Below, piece by piece: positions 48,495-61,300 of a stretch of DNA of 64,000 bases. Each line of letters begins with the position of its first letter. Position 1 is the first letter of the stretch. Made by a program: the position numbers and the translations under genes. A model generated the notes under the pieces. That model was given only the letters and a program-made list of their open reading frames with translations, ran no database searches and was not told where the DNA came from. The stretch covers positions 4,583,501 through 4,647,500 of the forward strand of contig OX637398.1 of the NCBI GenBank assembly GCA_951799425.1, given 5' to 3'. This stretch comes from Ilex aquifolium. Taxonomy: Eukaryota > Streptophyta > Magnoliopsida > Aquifoliales > Aquifoliaceae.

Positions 48495-48650
48495 AGTGTC
48501 TAGACTAACTTAGGTGTACTTCAACTAATTCCCTATTCGATTCGGTCCAAAACAGGTCATCCACGCCTAAGATATTCATAAGAGATAAATTATTTATAAT
48601 TTGACCCAAAAGAGTTGTTAAAATTCGAATTTATGACATCTACATAGCCA
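48495..48650 (-). repeat. SINE-like copy G (family 1)
   Basis: It matches copy B on the minus strand: AAATTCGAATTTTAACAACT, the GATAAATTATTTATAATTTG middle, and GTACACCTAAGTTAGTCTAG at the end. Confidence 0.55.
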
Positions 48651-51600
48651 ACTAATAATGATGCCTCAAGTTAGGGGCATGAATATCATTTTTTTTTTGG
48701 TTGATCTAATCTTATGTTTTAGCTAGATAGATGCAATTTAATGCTAAAGCATAGCCTAAATAAAAAATAATATTATGACTAAACTTTCTAAGTTGGTTAA
48801 AACTTTTATATCATATTTTTCCTTAAACTTTATATTAAGGATAACAATGAACCCATGGGTAATTTTTCTTCATATCCATCAAGCTTCTACTATAAGATGC
48901 CTTGTTTTAGAATGGGTTTGAGGTTTCTTTCCCTATACATTTTTTCTACATGAAAGGTCAATATTTTTTAAATGTTTTTAATCTTTTCTTTATGACCCTT
49001 GCATGTCTATGTCTTGAAAAATCTATATGAGTTATGTGTTGAATTTTTCAATGGTCATTCAATTAGTATCACTTGTTAGACTTATTAGGGATTATTTTTG
49101 ATTATGTATAACGTCAAAAATATATTTTTCAGTAAAAATTAATTAGTAGTTGACTCTTTGATTATGTATATTATAAAAGAAAGTGTTGATATTTTGCTTC
49201 TCATTTTTCCCCTTAAAATATATTTAAGAATTTCATTGCAATTCTGTTTTTTTTATTGGAAAAAGACTTAATTTAGAAAAAGGCTGTAATTGACTATTTC
49301 ATTGATCTAGTGTTTTTAAAACAAAATGAGTCAGTCGAGGTCAAGGATTTGATCCAAATTTTATTATCATTTTATGAAAAACAAAATCATTTCGGATATA
49401 TTTATAATAATAATTAAAAACATTTCTTATAACATTCGAATTTCACATAAATTATTTGATATTGAATGCAATATTATTTCGTTTGAATCCATTGAGGATC
49501 TGATTAACAAAATAAATCCATTAAAAGCCACTTAATTTGAAAAAAAAAATATTGGAAAAACTTTGATACTGGTAGTGGTAGATAGGCCTGTCTGTCAATA
49601 GTGTTGGGTGAGACGGGTTCACATTAGGTTTTAATGGGGTCGTGTCAAAAAATATTCCATCTATATTTAATTTATTTATTAATTATATTGTGTCGAATCT
49701 ACTCATTTATTAAATAAATGACTTCAAAAAAAATAAAACTCTCTAATTTCATATTATATTTTTATAGTATTAAACTATTAATAGATTGTATGATATTTTC
49801 TCATGTCTGCAGACAGAAATAAATTATAATCCTTTCAAAACAGCATCCACAAACTGCTTTTGTGGATAGAAACTATTTGCAGAAAAAAATCTAAAATTAT
49901 TATTATTATTATTTTTTATCACCGACTAGTAGTTAAGTCAAAAGTCTTTCTTTAATAAAATATCAACATTACATTACCAAACAGGTAGGAGGAGTAGGAC
50001 ATTAGGTAGTGGGGTACGACGTACGAGTAACAGAAACGGATACGACGGATCTCTTCTATCATATCTTTTTCATTAATGCTCCTCTCCCCACCATTTCCTA
50101 ATCCTACCCTACCCCCTCCCCCCTCACCCTTTTGTTTAATCAGTCTGTTTAATTTAATCCGTTTCTTTAAGTAATAATTCAAAAGAGATCAACTAGAAGA
50201 ATTCAAAGGGAGGGAGAGGAAGCTAGATGGAAAGTTCCATATTTGGGGAAGCGTGTACGTGAGCTGGGCTACCTCAGTCAATAATGTCAAATATGCATAT
50301 AACTTAATTTTGAAACTACAAATAAGATTGATAACTCGTTTTTTTTAAGGGAATTTTAAAAATTATTCAAACTCGATTCGTTTAAAAAATGGTCAAATTT
50401 GAATCGAGCCCCAAAGTAAGTTGAATTTTAGCCGAACTCGAATAGTTCAATTATTTTACATATAAACGAGTTAAATTTTACAAGTTTTGAACTGTGTCTT
50501 TTAAGCTCATTTTTTTAATCGTCTCTAAAAAATTATTCAAGTTTTGCTCGTTTAGAACACGAGTTAATCCTATTTGAACTGAGTCCGATTAACTCGACTC
50601 AATTATTAACCTTAACAACAAATATATTTAGATTAATAATACTGTAAGATTTTATTTTAAAAATAACATGAATATATATCTTATAATATGAACTACAAAA
50701 CAATACAAAATTGACATCCATAACTCAAATAAATATAAGAAAAAAGAGTGAGCAGAAAGAGCAGGTGTGGGAAAGAAAAATGGAGAGGCCGTTACAGGAG
50801 AGGTTATTTATTGACAGGCTGGATGGACAGGAAAGCAGTGATGATTCGTCCTCCGATTCGGCGACCAATCTTGTCGTTTTCTTCCAGCTCAGCAATTCCG
50901 TGCGGCTTTTTTAATAATATTATTTAAAAAAAAGAAAGAGATAAATATGACTCCCACACGGAAAGCAAAATGCTCTCCAGGCTGGCCCCCGATCTCTCTT
51001 CTTTCAGTCAAAGCTGATCGGCTGTCCCTTACTCCTCCTACTCTAACTTTTTCTCCAACCGTTACTTAACTCTCTCTCTCTCTCTCTCTCCTCATTTATT
51101 AAATGTGTGATCATTTCAGTTGACAAGACCTCTTATTACAACGTCTTATTCGTTGTGTAACTTCCAAGCACAATGACAGAATCAATTTTAGAATATTACT
51201 ATTATTTATTTTTTTATCAGGAGATAAATGAAGGAAGCAAAGTTAAAATGTCGTTTAAACCTTGTTGCGATTTTAAATTAAAACTTAAATAATAATTTAA
51301 ACTTAATTAAATTCCATCCAAATCGATTCATTTGTACTTCTACTAAGCCATATGTATATAAAACTCTCAGAGTTCACCCTGATGCTGCACATCAAAAATA
51401 ATTTGAAATACAAGACACAATAAAACCCAAGTCATAAGAAATTATAGCATAATGTCAATGAATCGAATTATGATTCGAATTCAATTAGCTGAATATGGTT
51501 TAATATTTTTTATCGATTAATTCAATCCCGAATACAATATTTTATATTTTTACAAATTCGAATTTAAAAATGCCTATATTCTATCCGAACCGATTTTTTT

Positions 51601-52350
51601 TAATTTATTTTTATATAAATTTTAAAGAAATTATGTGATTATTTTTAAAAAAATGTATGTATAATTTATTATAATTTAGTTAATTAAATTATCTGGATCA
51701 GATTGAATTTCAAATCGAATTTTAAAAAGTTAACAGATTCAGATATGAACAATGATAATAAAATCTATCAGATTATCACATCAGACTTTTAAAATTGAAT
51801 TCAAATTTAGATTAGTCGTAGTCTAATCTAAATTTAATCTATTAACAGTCCTAAGAGCGAATTGTTCACACTAGATATTCTTTTAATAATGAGAACATTT
51901 GTATATCAAATCAGAATTTTAAAAAATGAATTTATGACAACAATGCTATTATTAATCTTATAGTAAATTATAAATCATGAATTTAAGATTTTATAATTCT
52001 TTTGTTTGGGGCAAAAAAAATCACAATATACCAAGGAAGATCATAAACAATAGTAAAAGAAAGTGAGTTTCACGTGCCTCATGTAGAGAGTAGTCCACAA
52101 CTGATAAAAGAAAAGTAAAGAGACTTGATGAGGAGAGCGAGTATATCTGTAAATCGGAGCAGCTCCGAAGTGACGCGTGTCCGTTAGCCAGCTGTATCCC
52201 AAAACGCCCACCCAAAATCAACCGCTTCCCTGCTACAAGCGGTGCCCATAACGCCTCCACATTCCACAACAACCATCTTCACCGGCTCAACCGGTCATCC
52301 CTATCCTCCCCTCCTTTATATACAACTCCCCTCACCTTTCTCTCTGCTCA

Positions 52351-52358
52351 TATATAAA
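52351..52358 (+). promoter_or_regulatory. TATA box of the MYB gene
   Basis: TATATAAA lies 125 bp upstream of the start codon, in a CT-rich plant core promoter. It implies a 5' UTR of roughly 90 nt. Confidence 0.65.
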
Positions 52359-52452
52359 GCCTCTCCTCTCAGAGACTCCTTTCAAAACTCTCCATCGCTT
52401 CTCTCTCTATACCCTAGAAGCCTCAAACCATACAAGAAATCAAACCCTGTAC

Positions 52453-52473
52453 ATGCTTTTACTGAACCAGTAG
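52453..52473 (+). CDS. Six-codon upstream ORF of the MYB gene
   Basis: An ATG in the leader encodes MLLLNQ and stops at TAG, two bases before the MYB start codon. If the TATA-based leader is correct, scanning ribosomes meet it first and would have to reinitiate at once or skip it, which could dampen MYB translation. Conservation is unknown. Confidence 0.4.
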   Translation: MLLLNQ

Positions 52474-52475
52474 TC

Positions 52476-53696
52476 ATGGCGAACACAAATACGAATACAA
52501 GGAAAGATATGGATCGGATCAAAGGGCCATGGAGTCCTGAAGAGGATGAAATGTTACAGCATCTGGTTCAAAAACACGGACCCAGAAACTGGTCTCTGAT
52601 CAGCAAATCCATACCCGGAAGATCCGGAAAATCATGCCGGTTACGATGGTGTAACCAGCTATCTCCACAAGTTGAGCACAGAGCCTTCACTCCAGAAGAA
52701 GACGAAACCATTCTGAGAGCTCACGCCCGGTTCGGGAACAAGTGGGCCACCATAGCCCGACTTCTATCGGGCCGGACCGATAACGCGATAAAGAACCACT
52801 GGAACTCTACGCTTAAGAGGAAGTGCTCGTCGATGAGCGGTGAAGAAGGTAACGATTTTTCAAACGAACAGCCTTTGAAGAGATCGGTTAGTGCCGGGTC
52901 GGCTTTACCGGTTTCGGGTATTTACTTGAGTCCGGGAAGTCCTTCCGGATCCGATGTGAGTGATTCGAGTCTTCCTGTTATGTCTTCGACTCTTGTGTAT
53001 AAACCTGTAGCGAGAACTGGCGGCATCGGTGTTTTGCCGTCGCAGGTCGAAACGACGACGTCGTCGTTTAAGAACGATCCTCCTACTTCGCTTAGTCTAT
53101 CACTCCCTGGTGCCGATTCGATGGAGATCTCCGATTCAACTCGTTTGGTTGAGTATACCGAAGTGGCTAATCCAATCCAGTTGTTTCCATCGGTTATACT
53201 GCCTCCTCCACCACCACCACCTCCTCCTCCCGCGACAACGGTGGTGTCGATTCAACAATTTCCGGTGACTCAGCAGAATCTCCTCGAAATGCGTCATTTT
53301 GGATCGCCGGTTTCTCAGGCGGTGCCGATGCAAAAGGTTATAGTCAATCAACAGAATCACATCCAAAGAGGTGATTTCGGATCATCGGTGCCGTTGACGA
53401 TGGCAATGTCAACGCCGATGAATAACCAGACCGTTGAGTTCGGTGGAGTTCCGGTTACATTGGCTCCGGAGGTGGATCAGCAGGACAAGGTGTTTGTGCC
53501 GTTCAGTACAGAGTTGTTGGAGGTGATGCAAGAGATGATTAAGGAGGAGGTTAAAAACTATATGCAAGGGTTTGCGCAGCAACAACAACAACAGCAGCAA
53601 CATCAGAGTGGAATTGGGTTGTGTATGCAGCAGGCTAATGCCGATGGATTCAGGAATGTGGCGGTGAAGCGCATCGGGATCAGCAAGATCGATTAG
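52476..53696 (+). CDS. R2R3-MYB transcription factor, subgroup 22 (MYB44/70/73/77-like)
   Basis: A single-exon frame of 406 residues, with the start chosen at [11 protein letters not shown]2 (about 15-66) and R3 (about 67-117) carry the usual Trp pattern, with an aromatic or Ile residue at R3's first position ([74 protein letters not shown]). Subgroup-22 features follow: [16 protein letters not shown] at about 150-165, an EAR-type repression motif LSLSL at 206-210, and [13 protein letters not shown] at 351-363. Poly-Pro (243-252) and poly-Gln (368-375) tracts lie between or near them. Members act in the nucleus in ABA, auxin and stress responses; which paralogue this is cannot be told. No intron, as usual for the subgroup. 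A GA microsatellite sits in the 3' UTR at about 53726-53741. Confidence 0.95.
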   Translation: MANTNTNTRKDMDRIKGPWSPEEDEMLQHLVQKHGPRNWSLISKSIPGRSGKSCRLRWCNQLSPQVEHRAFTPEEDETILRAHARFGNKWATIARLLSGRTDNAIKNHWNSTLKRKCSSMSGEEGNDFSNEQPLKRSVSAGSALPVSGIYLSPGSPSGSDVSDSSLPVMSSTLVYKPVARTGGIGVLPSQVETTTSSFKNDPPTSLSLSLPGADSMEISDSTRLVEYTEVANPIQLFPSVILPPPPPPPPPPATTVVSIQQFPVTQQNLLEMRHFGSPVSQAVPMQKVIVNQQNHIQRGDFGSSVPLTMAMSTPMNNQTVEFGGVPVTLAPEVDQQDKVFVPFSTELLEVMQEMIKEEVKNYMQGFAQQQQQQQQHQSGIGLCMQQANADGFRNVAVKRIGISKID

Positions 53697-55314
53697 GGAA
53701 GTCAGTTTGTCTTGTTTGTAAAGATGAGAGAGAGAGAGAGAGAGGAGTTAAGTTTGAGAAAGGAACTATCTTTGTTTTCTTTCTCTTCCTCTTGAGGTTT
53801 CCTCTGTTCCGGCATCGAGATATGCCCCCAAAAAACGTGAATGTACAGTGAGAGGGCTGAGGTGGAGAGAGGAAATAAGAGGAGGGGGTGATGGGAAGAA
53901 AAACAGAGGGAAAATTCTCTGGTAGATTTTAGGGAAAAACCAAAAACATGCAACAAAATGAGAATGAAAAAAAAAGAAGAAACCTTTGAATTTCAATTTT
54001 AAATTAAATTAAATTTGGATGCCTTTGTTTTCTTTCTGTGCTCTGATTTTAGCATTTTCTTCACGGGTGGTTTCACTGAACATGTTTGCTAGTGTCAAAA
54101 AACTTTGAAGGGGGGTGTTTGGAAGTGAGAGCAAAGACAGCGAAGCACTGGGACTAATAATCAGGAGTAATGTTATTTAAACTGAAAATTTTAAATTAAT
54201 TATTATTATTTTTTTAATATTTAGGTTTATGTCAATTACTGCTGACCTAATAATATAATTTTATTGTATTTATTAAATTTTAATATTTGATGGATTCACT
54301 GCTAAATATCATATTTGAGCTAATAACTTCTATTTTATCATAGCATAGCAGAATTGGTGGGAGTATGCGATGCTAGTAAGTCTTTTGGAAAGAATTGTAG
54401 CCTGCTGAACTAGATGGGGTACAGGCTGGTTCAGATTTTACTCCAGAGCTATCTATCTATATAGGCCTCTTTTACAAGCCTACTGTTTTTTGATGACAAA
54501 TAAATTATTATATCCAGTACAGTGAGTGCCACATTTGACACACCTTTACTGGTAAACTTTGAATATTTACAACCAACAATAATATAATCACCTGTAGCCA
54601 CAGATATTAGTAAACTTTTTTGAATATTTACAACCAGCACACACCTTTATAGCAACAATAATCATTAGTCAAATTTGTCCAAATCTAGAATTTAGTACCA
54701 AACTAATCTCATACCACTGAATTATTCATGCTGGTTTGCCTTCTCTATTTTGTAGTATGATGAGATCCTATTAAAGGTAAATAACGTAGAGAGATCTCCA
54801 ATTTCTCTTTTTTTTTTTTTTTATCGAAAAATCGAGAACTCAACGGTTAACCATCATGACTTGAACCAAGTTAGAATATATCTCTTTCTAGCCCTTAATA
54901 AGGGGTGTGAAAAAAAATTAAATCTGAGGCCTTTCGATTATCAAAGGTTTAAACTCAACCAGTAAACCACCCTCAAAAGAGTTAAAAAATTTATCTTTAG
55001 GTAACACAAAACTGTATCCGTTTTGATTGATATTGTGGTGGTTTAATTGATGTTTAGATATAGGGGAGAATGGTACCTGGATGAGCAACATCCCAACTGC
55101 CATCTTTAAGCTAGCTAGCCAACCGTATGGTATGAAGTAAGGACATGAATTTACACCCAGCAAATCCCATTAGCTTCTTCTGTCAACTTTCCTTCAAACA
55201 TTCTTCTTCAAGAAATACAGTAATAATAACATATCTGATATGTCCAACATTATCGACGAATTGAATTGCTATTATTTGCACACAAAAACATCAGGCTTCA
55301 AATTGACTCATCAG
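53697..55314. other. MYB 3' UTR and convergent spacer
   Basis: It lies between the convergent MYB (+) and HMA1-like (-) genes. Both 3' UTRs and one family-2 SINE-like copy lie here; no coding region is supported. Confidence 0.55.
54835..54975 (-). repeat. SINE-like copy (family 2)
   Basis: Read on the minus strand: GGGTGGTTTACTGGTTGAGTT, then CCTCAGATTTAATTTTTTTT, and AAGTCATGATGGTTAACCG near the tail. Block order matches the copy at about 36.6 kb, and a poly(T) run adjoins it at about 54808-54823. Confidence 0.45.
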
Positions 55315-58300
55315 TTACGAGGGTGCGGCCTGGATGGTGCTCGGGTTGGTGCTATACCTCCTTATTAAGGCTATGAATGATTTGAATTTATCAAAGATGT
55401 GCAAAAAATCCTCCCTCCAGGACCAGGCGGGATCATTCAGAGCTCGGATGGAATTTAAACAAACGAGAAGAGTACCACCTTCATGTAAAAGAACCTGCAT
55501 ATTCAACAATAAAAAAGAAATGATAAAGCAATAAATAAATAGATGGAAAAAGCAACAAGAAACCAAACAACAAGCATACTTGAGTCTCAAATTTCTAGCC
55601 CAATGTAGTGATTTAACCTTGCAATTTCTGCGAACAACTTACTTAGATTACATCTAGCAATTGGAAGCTGTTTTTTTCATTTGAGTTAGAGGAAATGACC
55701 ATTTGACAGAAGCTGACATCTCAATTGGTCAAATGTTGATCTTATTCGCTAGCTGGGCTAGACATAGGGCAGAATCTCTCTTTCTATATTACAATATATT
55801 AAAAAGCAAAAATCTTATAAAATGATTACAGCCTATTCAGAATTGCTCATGTATATTGTATACTACTAATACCAAAGATAACCAACCCCAGTCATTCAAA
55901 TGACATTTATCTCAGAGCCACATATCATAAATTAAACAAACATAGCTGACAGCCCTCATCAAACCTAGCTGTGTTCAACAATATTTCGTTGGGGAACAGT
56001 TAGCTCATGCTCGAGCTGTTGTAATGCTAGTGAAGGAAGCTACAAGGATTCGAATGCTAAGTAAATGAATAAATTGGATTTTGATTCACATTTTATCTAG
56101 CTAGCATGTAGTAGGTGACAGGATACCCATAAGAAAAGAGGCCTGCAAGACAAATTGTTGAATTGGATCATACCGTTAACCATAGTGGGAGAAACCCCAA
56201 AACTGATGTAAGAGAGGCCAAAATAATGCTTGATAAGGCAAGGGTCACATTTTGTTTGACCTGCATGCACAGGTGCATTAATATGATGAATAGATGGAAA
56301 GAAAACATCATGCACCTAAATGAAAAGAATATAGAACATACCAGGGAAGTTGTTTGACGAGATTTGGCAAAACAGAATGGAACACCTGAAATATTGTCCT
56401 GTAGCAACAGCACATCTGCGACAGCTATAGCAGTTGCACTAGCACGTTCAGCTAGAACAACACCCACAGTAGCAGCAGCCAGTGCGGGGGCATCATTGAT
56501 ACCATCACCTACCATTATAAGTCCTCCCCCTACAACAAAAAATCAAAATGTGATGGTCTGAAACAGTATGTTGCCCAAAGAATGTTTTTAAACAAATATA
56601 TAAAGAAGTTGCATCTTTCAGATAATGTCTTCAGAGACGTGTTAAAATTCAACCCCATTATTTTTTAGAAAAAAAAAAAAAACCTCCACATTTGGGGAAT
56701 GAACAAGATTAAAAAATCACCTGTATCTTTCGAGATACTCGTCACGTGATAGAGCTTATCCTCAGGCTTTAGGCTGCAATAAACTTCTTTTATGCCCACA
56801 GCATTTGCAACTCTCCACGCACTTGACTCGTGGTCACCAGTTAACATCATTACACGGAGCTTTGCTCGATCTTGTAATGCCTGTATTACATCCATAGCCC
56901 CAATTCGAGGCTTATCCACAAAGTGAAACAGTGTCACCTGCAACAGTTGCAAGCTCAATTCAGAGTCTGTTTGGCATCACTGGGAAGAGTTAAACTGCAA
57001 TATGATGCTGGAAACTGTGGGCGTGTAACAAATTTACAGGCAACTGTATATTTCTAAGACCATCCATGTTATCCTAATCGTGTCATCATCCAGGATATTT
57101 TCATTTACAAAAAGAAAGTATATTTTCAATAAAAAGGAAAAAACAAATTCCTAGTGTATAGGGAAATGATGTATCAAATCTGGGACATATCAAACAAGCC
57201 TTTCCTTGAAGGCCAGCAAAGTAGGAAGCTGTCAGATGGTTTGATTCTGATGCTCCACATTATCATTTTCTTGATCATGTACGAATCGTGTGATAAGATA
57301 TTATGTCATCACTAGTCAAGATTTGCTCCGGTTTTTTCATGACAGTCAGCAGCAATAATGCTGTTTACATCAATTCTGTAATCATGAGCACTTATTACTC
57401 AGAAAAAATATGCAACAAATACCGCGTCAAGAGGGACAAATAGATAGGACAATAACAATGTTGTTGCCTTACTCTTTCTACCACAATATAGTTGGCATGG
57501 GAGGAATTCCCCTTTTAGGGAGCTCAAAAGATGGATTTATAGCCCACAACGTAAAGAAAGATACAAGAATACCTTTCTGCTTCTGCTCTGAAAGGTATGA
57601 TTATAAACCTATCACAACAGAAGACCCCATTTTGACATCTTGTGTTCAAAATATTGTCACAATTAAGCATCATTATCATTCTCACTGACAAAAAACTAAC
57701 CTTTTTATTATTAACAGAGAGAGCAGCACGAACAAAATCGTTTCCATAAGAAGATGTGCTCAGTGCCTCCTTGATCTTTTTTGATTCACTGTTGGAATTA
57801 AAAAGTGAAGCGATGTAATCCTCAGAACCAAGTGAAGCTTTCAACAGTTCACCTCCTCCAAGTCCTGACTATAAAAGTTAAAAAATGAAGGTAGACTTAC
57901 TTCACCTGTTGCAATTAAACAATAACAAAGATGGGAAAAAGATTGGAGTACAGACAAGAAAGGCTGGGGAACGATTGGAGTATAGACAACATACGCCGCC
58001 AGTACGATGACAAAATATACACAAACATGCCATGGAAGAATGATAGACGTTGGCATTATCGAATATCAGATCCATGGAGGCATGATAAAGTCCAACATAA
58101 AGGTTAAACAGTGTTCAGGAAGTGAAAGCAAAACAAAGAACAACATGTAAACGTCATTATGGCCAGAAATGCATGAAATTTCGTCTCGTCAGCGCAGCCA
58201 ATCAATTGTTGAAACACAGTGTTTGTTCAGTCCATGTTACAACATCAGATGACGCAAATGACCAATAGGAAGTTAGGAATATGCTAACATAACACACTAC

Positions 58301-61300
58301 CTTGGTGCCAGATAATGTCGCAAAGACACCCCTGCCAGGTAAATTCTCAAAACTTTCAACAGAAACAGAAGGAAGGTCTTTCCCCACACTATGATCCACA
58401 ACAGCTCTGCGTCAACAAACAAAAAATGTTATCACTTCCATAAGTAACCTAAACGAAACACTGAAAGCATCATCTTCAAGCATGATATCAATGCCAAATT
58501 AGCAAAAAGAAATTCTAGTGATCCAAGTAATATCATAAAACATTCAAATAGCGGCAAATTACAGATAGAAAGGACGCCCTTACGGAGCAACAGAAAACCT
58601 CCCTCCCTCCCTCTCTCTCTCTCTCACACACACACAAACACACAAACATAAATATACACAGAAAATGACTGTGAGGATAGGTAAGGAACATAGAAAGAAA
58701 CACACTGTGCAATCACGATGAATTTGGAACCCCAAAACAAATGTTTGGGGCACATTAACAGGTTAACAAGACTTTGATGTGCATATTTGCATTTATGAAT
58801 TGAAATAGCAAGCCAAGCCTAACATCAGAACTGGGCTACCTCAATGACGGTTATTTCTTTTTCTCTTGTATCCATGAAAAGTGAAAAAGAAAGACCATTG
58901 CTAAAACACAAAACATCATGGATGCACAACCAATTATTGATGAGATACAGATTATTGAGGTCAGAGATCTCAATTTGTAAGTATCAAAAGGATTTTGATC
59001 CCCAACATACTGGAGAGAATGCAAAAATAAAGAGATTTTGCATATAATTTATGGAAATTTATAAACTTTGAATCCCAAGAACACCTAGTCAGAAATCTCA
59101 AGAAACCATATTATTTACAAATCCTATAAAAAACTTGATGATTTTTCATAGAACACTATGGAGCACAGAATTTGTTGTATAAATATTCACCTTCACAAGG
59201 CAGTACTACTCACAGAAAAGAACGTTAGCTTCATTCTTGGTACAGTTTTTTCAGAGCCGGTAACTTGGACAAATTTTTCTTGCATAAAGTAGAAAAAATT
59301 CTTCTATGCTTTCGTTCTGTTAATTAGAACTTTTATAGCATTGTTTCACAAGTAATCAATTCTTTCAGATATTAGGTAGAGGAGGAAACTCATAATTACA
59401 AGGACCATCTCTGAAAGTTCTAAAGAAGCAGTTCCTGACGTAAAAAGGCCCAAGAACAAAAACAAGCCTCCAGCCATTCAGTTACAACATGAAGTCATCG
59501 ACAGACTCAAAAGAGGAGTTAGATTAATATAACCCAATCATTAAAAGAGAAAACATAGTAGAACAGCCTATCAGGAATAGCCGACTACTAACTACCTTCC
59601 AATAGGGTGAGTGGTTCCCTTCTCCATGGCAGCAGCCACAGCGAGAGCTTCTTTCTCGCAACTAGGGACACAACAAGATACAAATTGATTTTCATTGTCT
59701 CTGACATGTCCATGTATTGGCTCAATTGCTTTGCACATGAACTCCCCGGTTGTCAATGTCCCCGTTTTATCAAATGCAATAGTGTGGCAAGAAGCTAGAG
59801 AATCTAGCACATGCCCACCTTTCAGCAATATTCCCTGTAATTAGTTTGGTCAAAGCTGTGAGAAAAGGTGCATTACATGAAAATTTGGATGATATAAGCC
59901 CATTCTCTATTAGATTCTAATCTCACTTTGCCACAATAAAAGGTAGTAATTTCTCCTGGTAATTTGCGAGGGTAAAAAAACCCCAAGATATCTCCCACCA
60001 AATATAACATCACACAACTAGTAAATTTAAAAGGACTACACATAATCATGCTGCTAGTAAATAGATTTCTATTTGTGCTTGGCATGCTAAAAAAGTCATG
60101 CACGACCAGTGTTACCCACCCGAGATTTATTGAATGAAGAAAATCATTGATATCAACATTTATGAGAATATATTCTGAAAAAGCATCAATACATACCTTT
60201 CTTGCACAAGCACTAATTGCTGTGGCATATGCCAATGGTGCTACAGCTAATGCACATGGTGATGCTGCCACCATGAGCCCCAATGCTCTGTAAACTGATC
60301 CTCTGCAAACTACAAGACCAAATCAGTATTAAAACGGATAGAAAGGTTGATTGATAGAAGATGAGCATGTGATGTAAAGTAAACTAATTTATAAAAGAAA
60401 TTGATTTCTGTGCAATAGAGAGAGTCTTAAAGCAGATTCAAACCATAAAAGATAAATCCATTTCCCTATAAAAAAGTTCGGTTCATAAGCCGTTTTCTTT
60501 TTTGATTTGTAGTGATTGAAATGTGGTTGAATGTCTTTAAGAAGAGAAAAACCAATATGTTAGGCAAAAGGACCATGGATGCATTTGTTGAATATTCGCG
60601 TACTATATCCTTCTTTAAACCAAAAATTACGTTTGTTTATGTATACTTGATATCAATTTTGAAATTTTCATAGAATCTTACGAGACATAATTCCCAATTC
60701 AGCGAACAGGGTTGATTTCACAACTCAGCCTGAAACATTTTGAGAAGGGGTTTAGTGCTCTTTTTGGACACAACAAAATTAGCAACAACAACAACAGATA
60801 GATAGAAGAAAAAATGATCACAGTCCCAAGAAGATTGACTCAATTCTAGGACAACATCTTTGGATCAAGAATCAACTTAAATGGGTTAGTATGTCGATTC
60901 ACGCTAATTACCAAAAATACTCAATTTAACAAACTGGTTTGAATAGACTGAACATCGAATCAAATCAAGGTATTCAATCAAAGATGAGAATCGATCCATT
61001 TCACCGACTATGCAATGTGCATCAAGATTCAAGAGAAATAATTTTGGTCTTTTATCCGAGGAACTAAATTTCATTTCAAAATGGTCGGAAAACGTTTTCT
61101 TTCTTATGGAAACCAAAGCGAATCATTGATTGAATACCAAAATTCCTATATTTCGAGGTGTGTCAGTATATTTTGACGTGTTTCGGCATATTTTGATCAA
61201 TGTTCCGGTATGTTTCGACCAATGTTCTGGTATGTTTCAACCAATGTTTTCAAAATTTGTTTTCAAAATTTTTCTTTGTTTTCATCCTATTTTCAGAACA

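Larger units (their letters stand above)
46266..52020. other. Gene-free spacer
   Basis: About 5.8 kb of AT-rich DNA without a supported gene. It has a SINE-like copy (about 48.5 kb), paired G-boxes near 48.14 kb, a CT microsatellite at 51070-51090 and degenerate GAATTCGAGTT-type repeats around 50335-50600 and 51440-51850 that look like old MITEs. The frame 50711-50914 has no family features. Confidence 0.5.

Noticed and set aside
50711..50914. Frame with an acidic Ser-rich segment (SSDDSSSDSA)
   Set aside because: Short, isolated, starts in AT-rich DNA and lacks any known motif; chance cannot be excluded.
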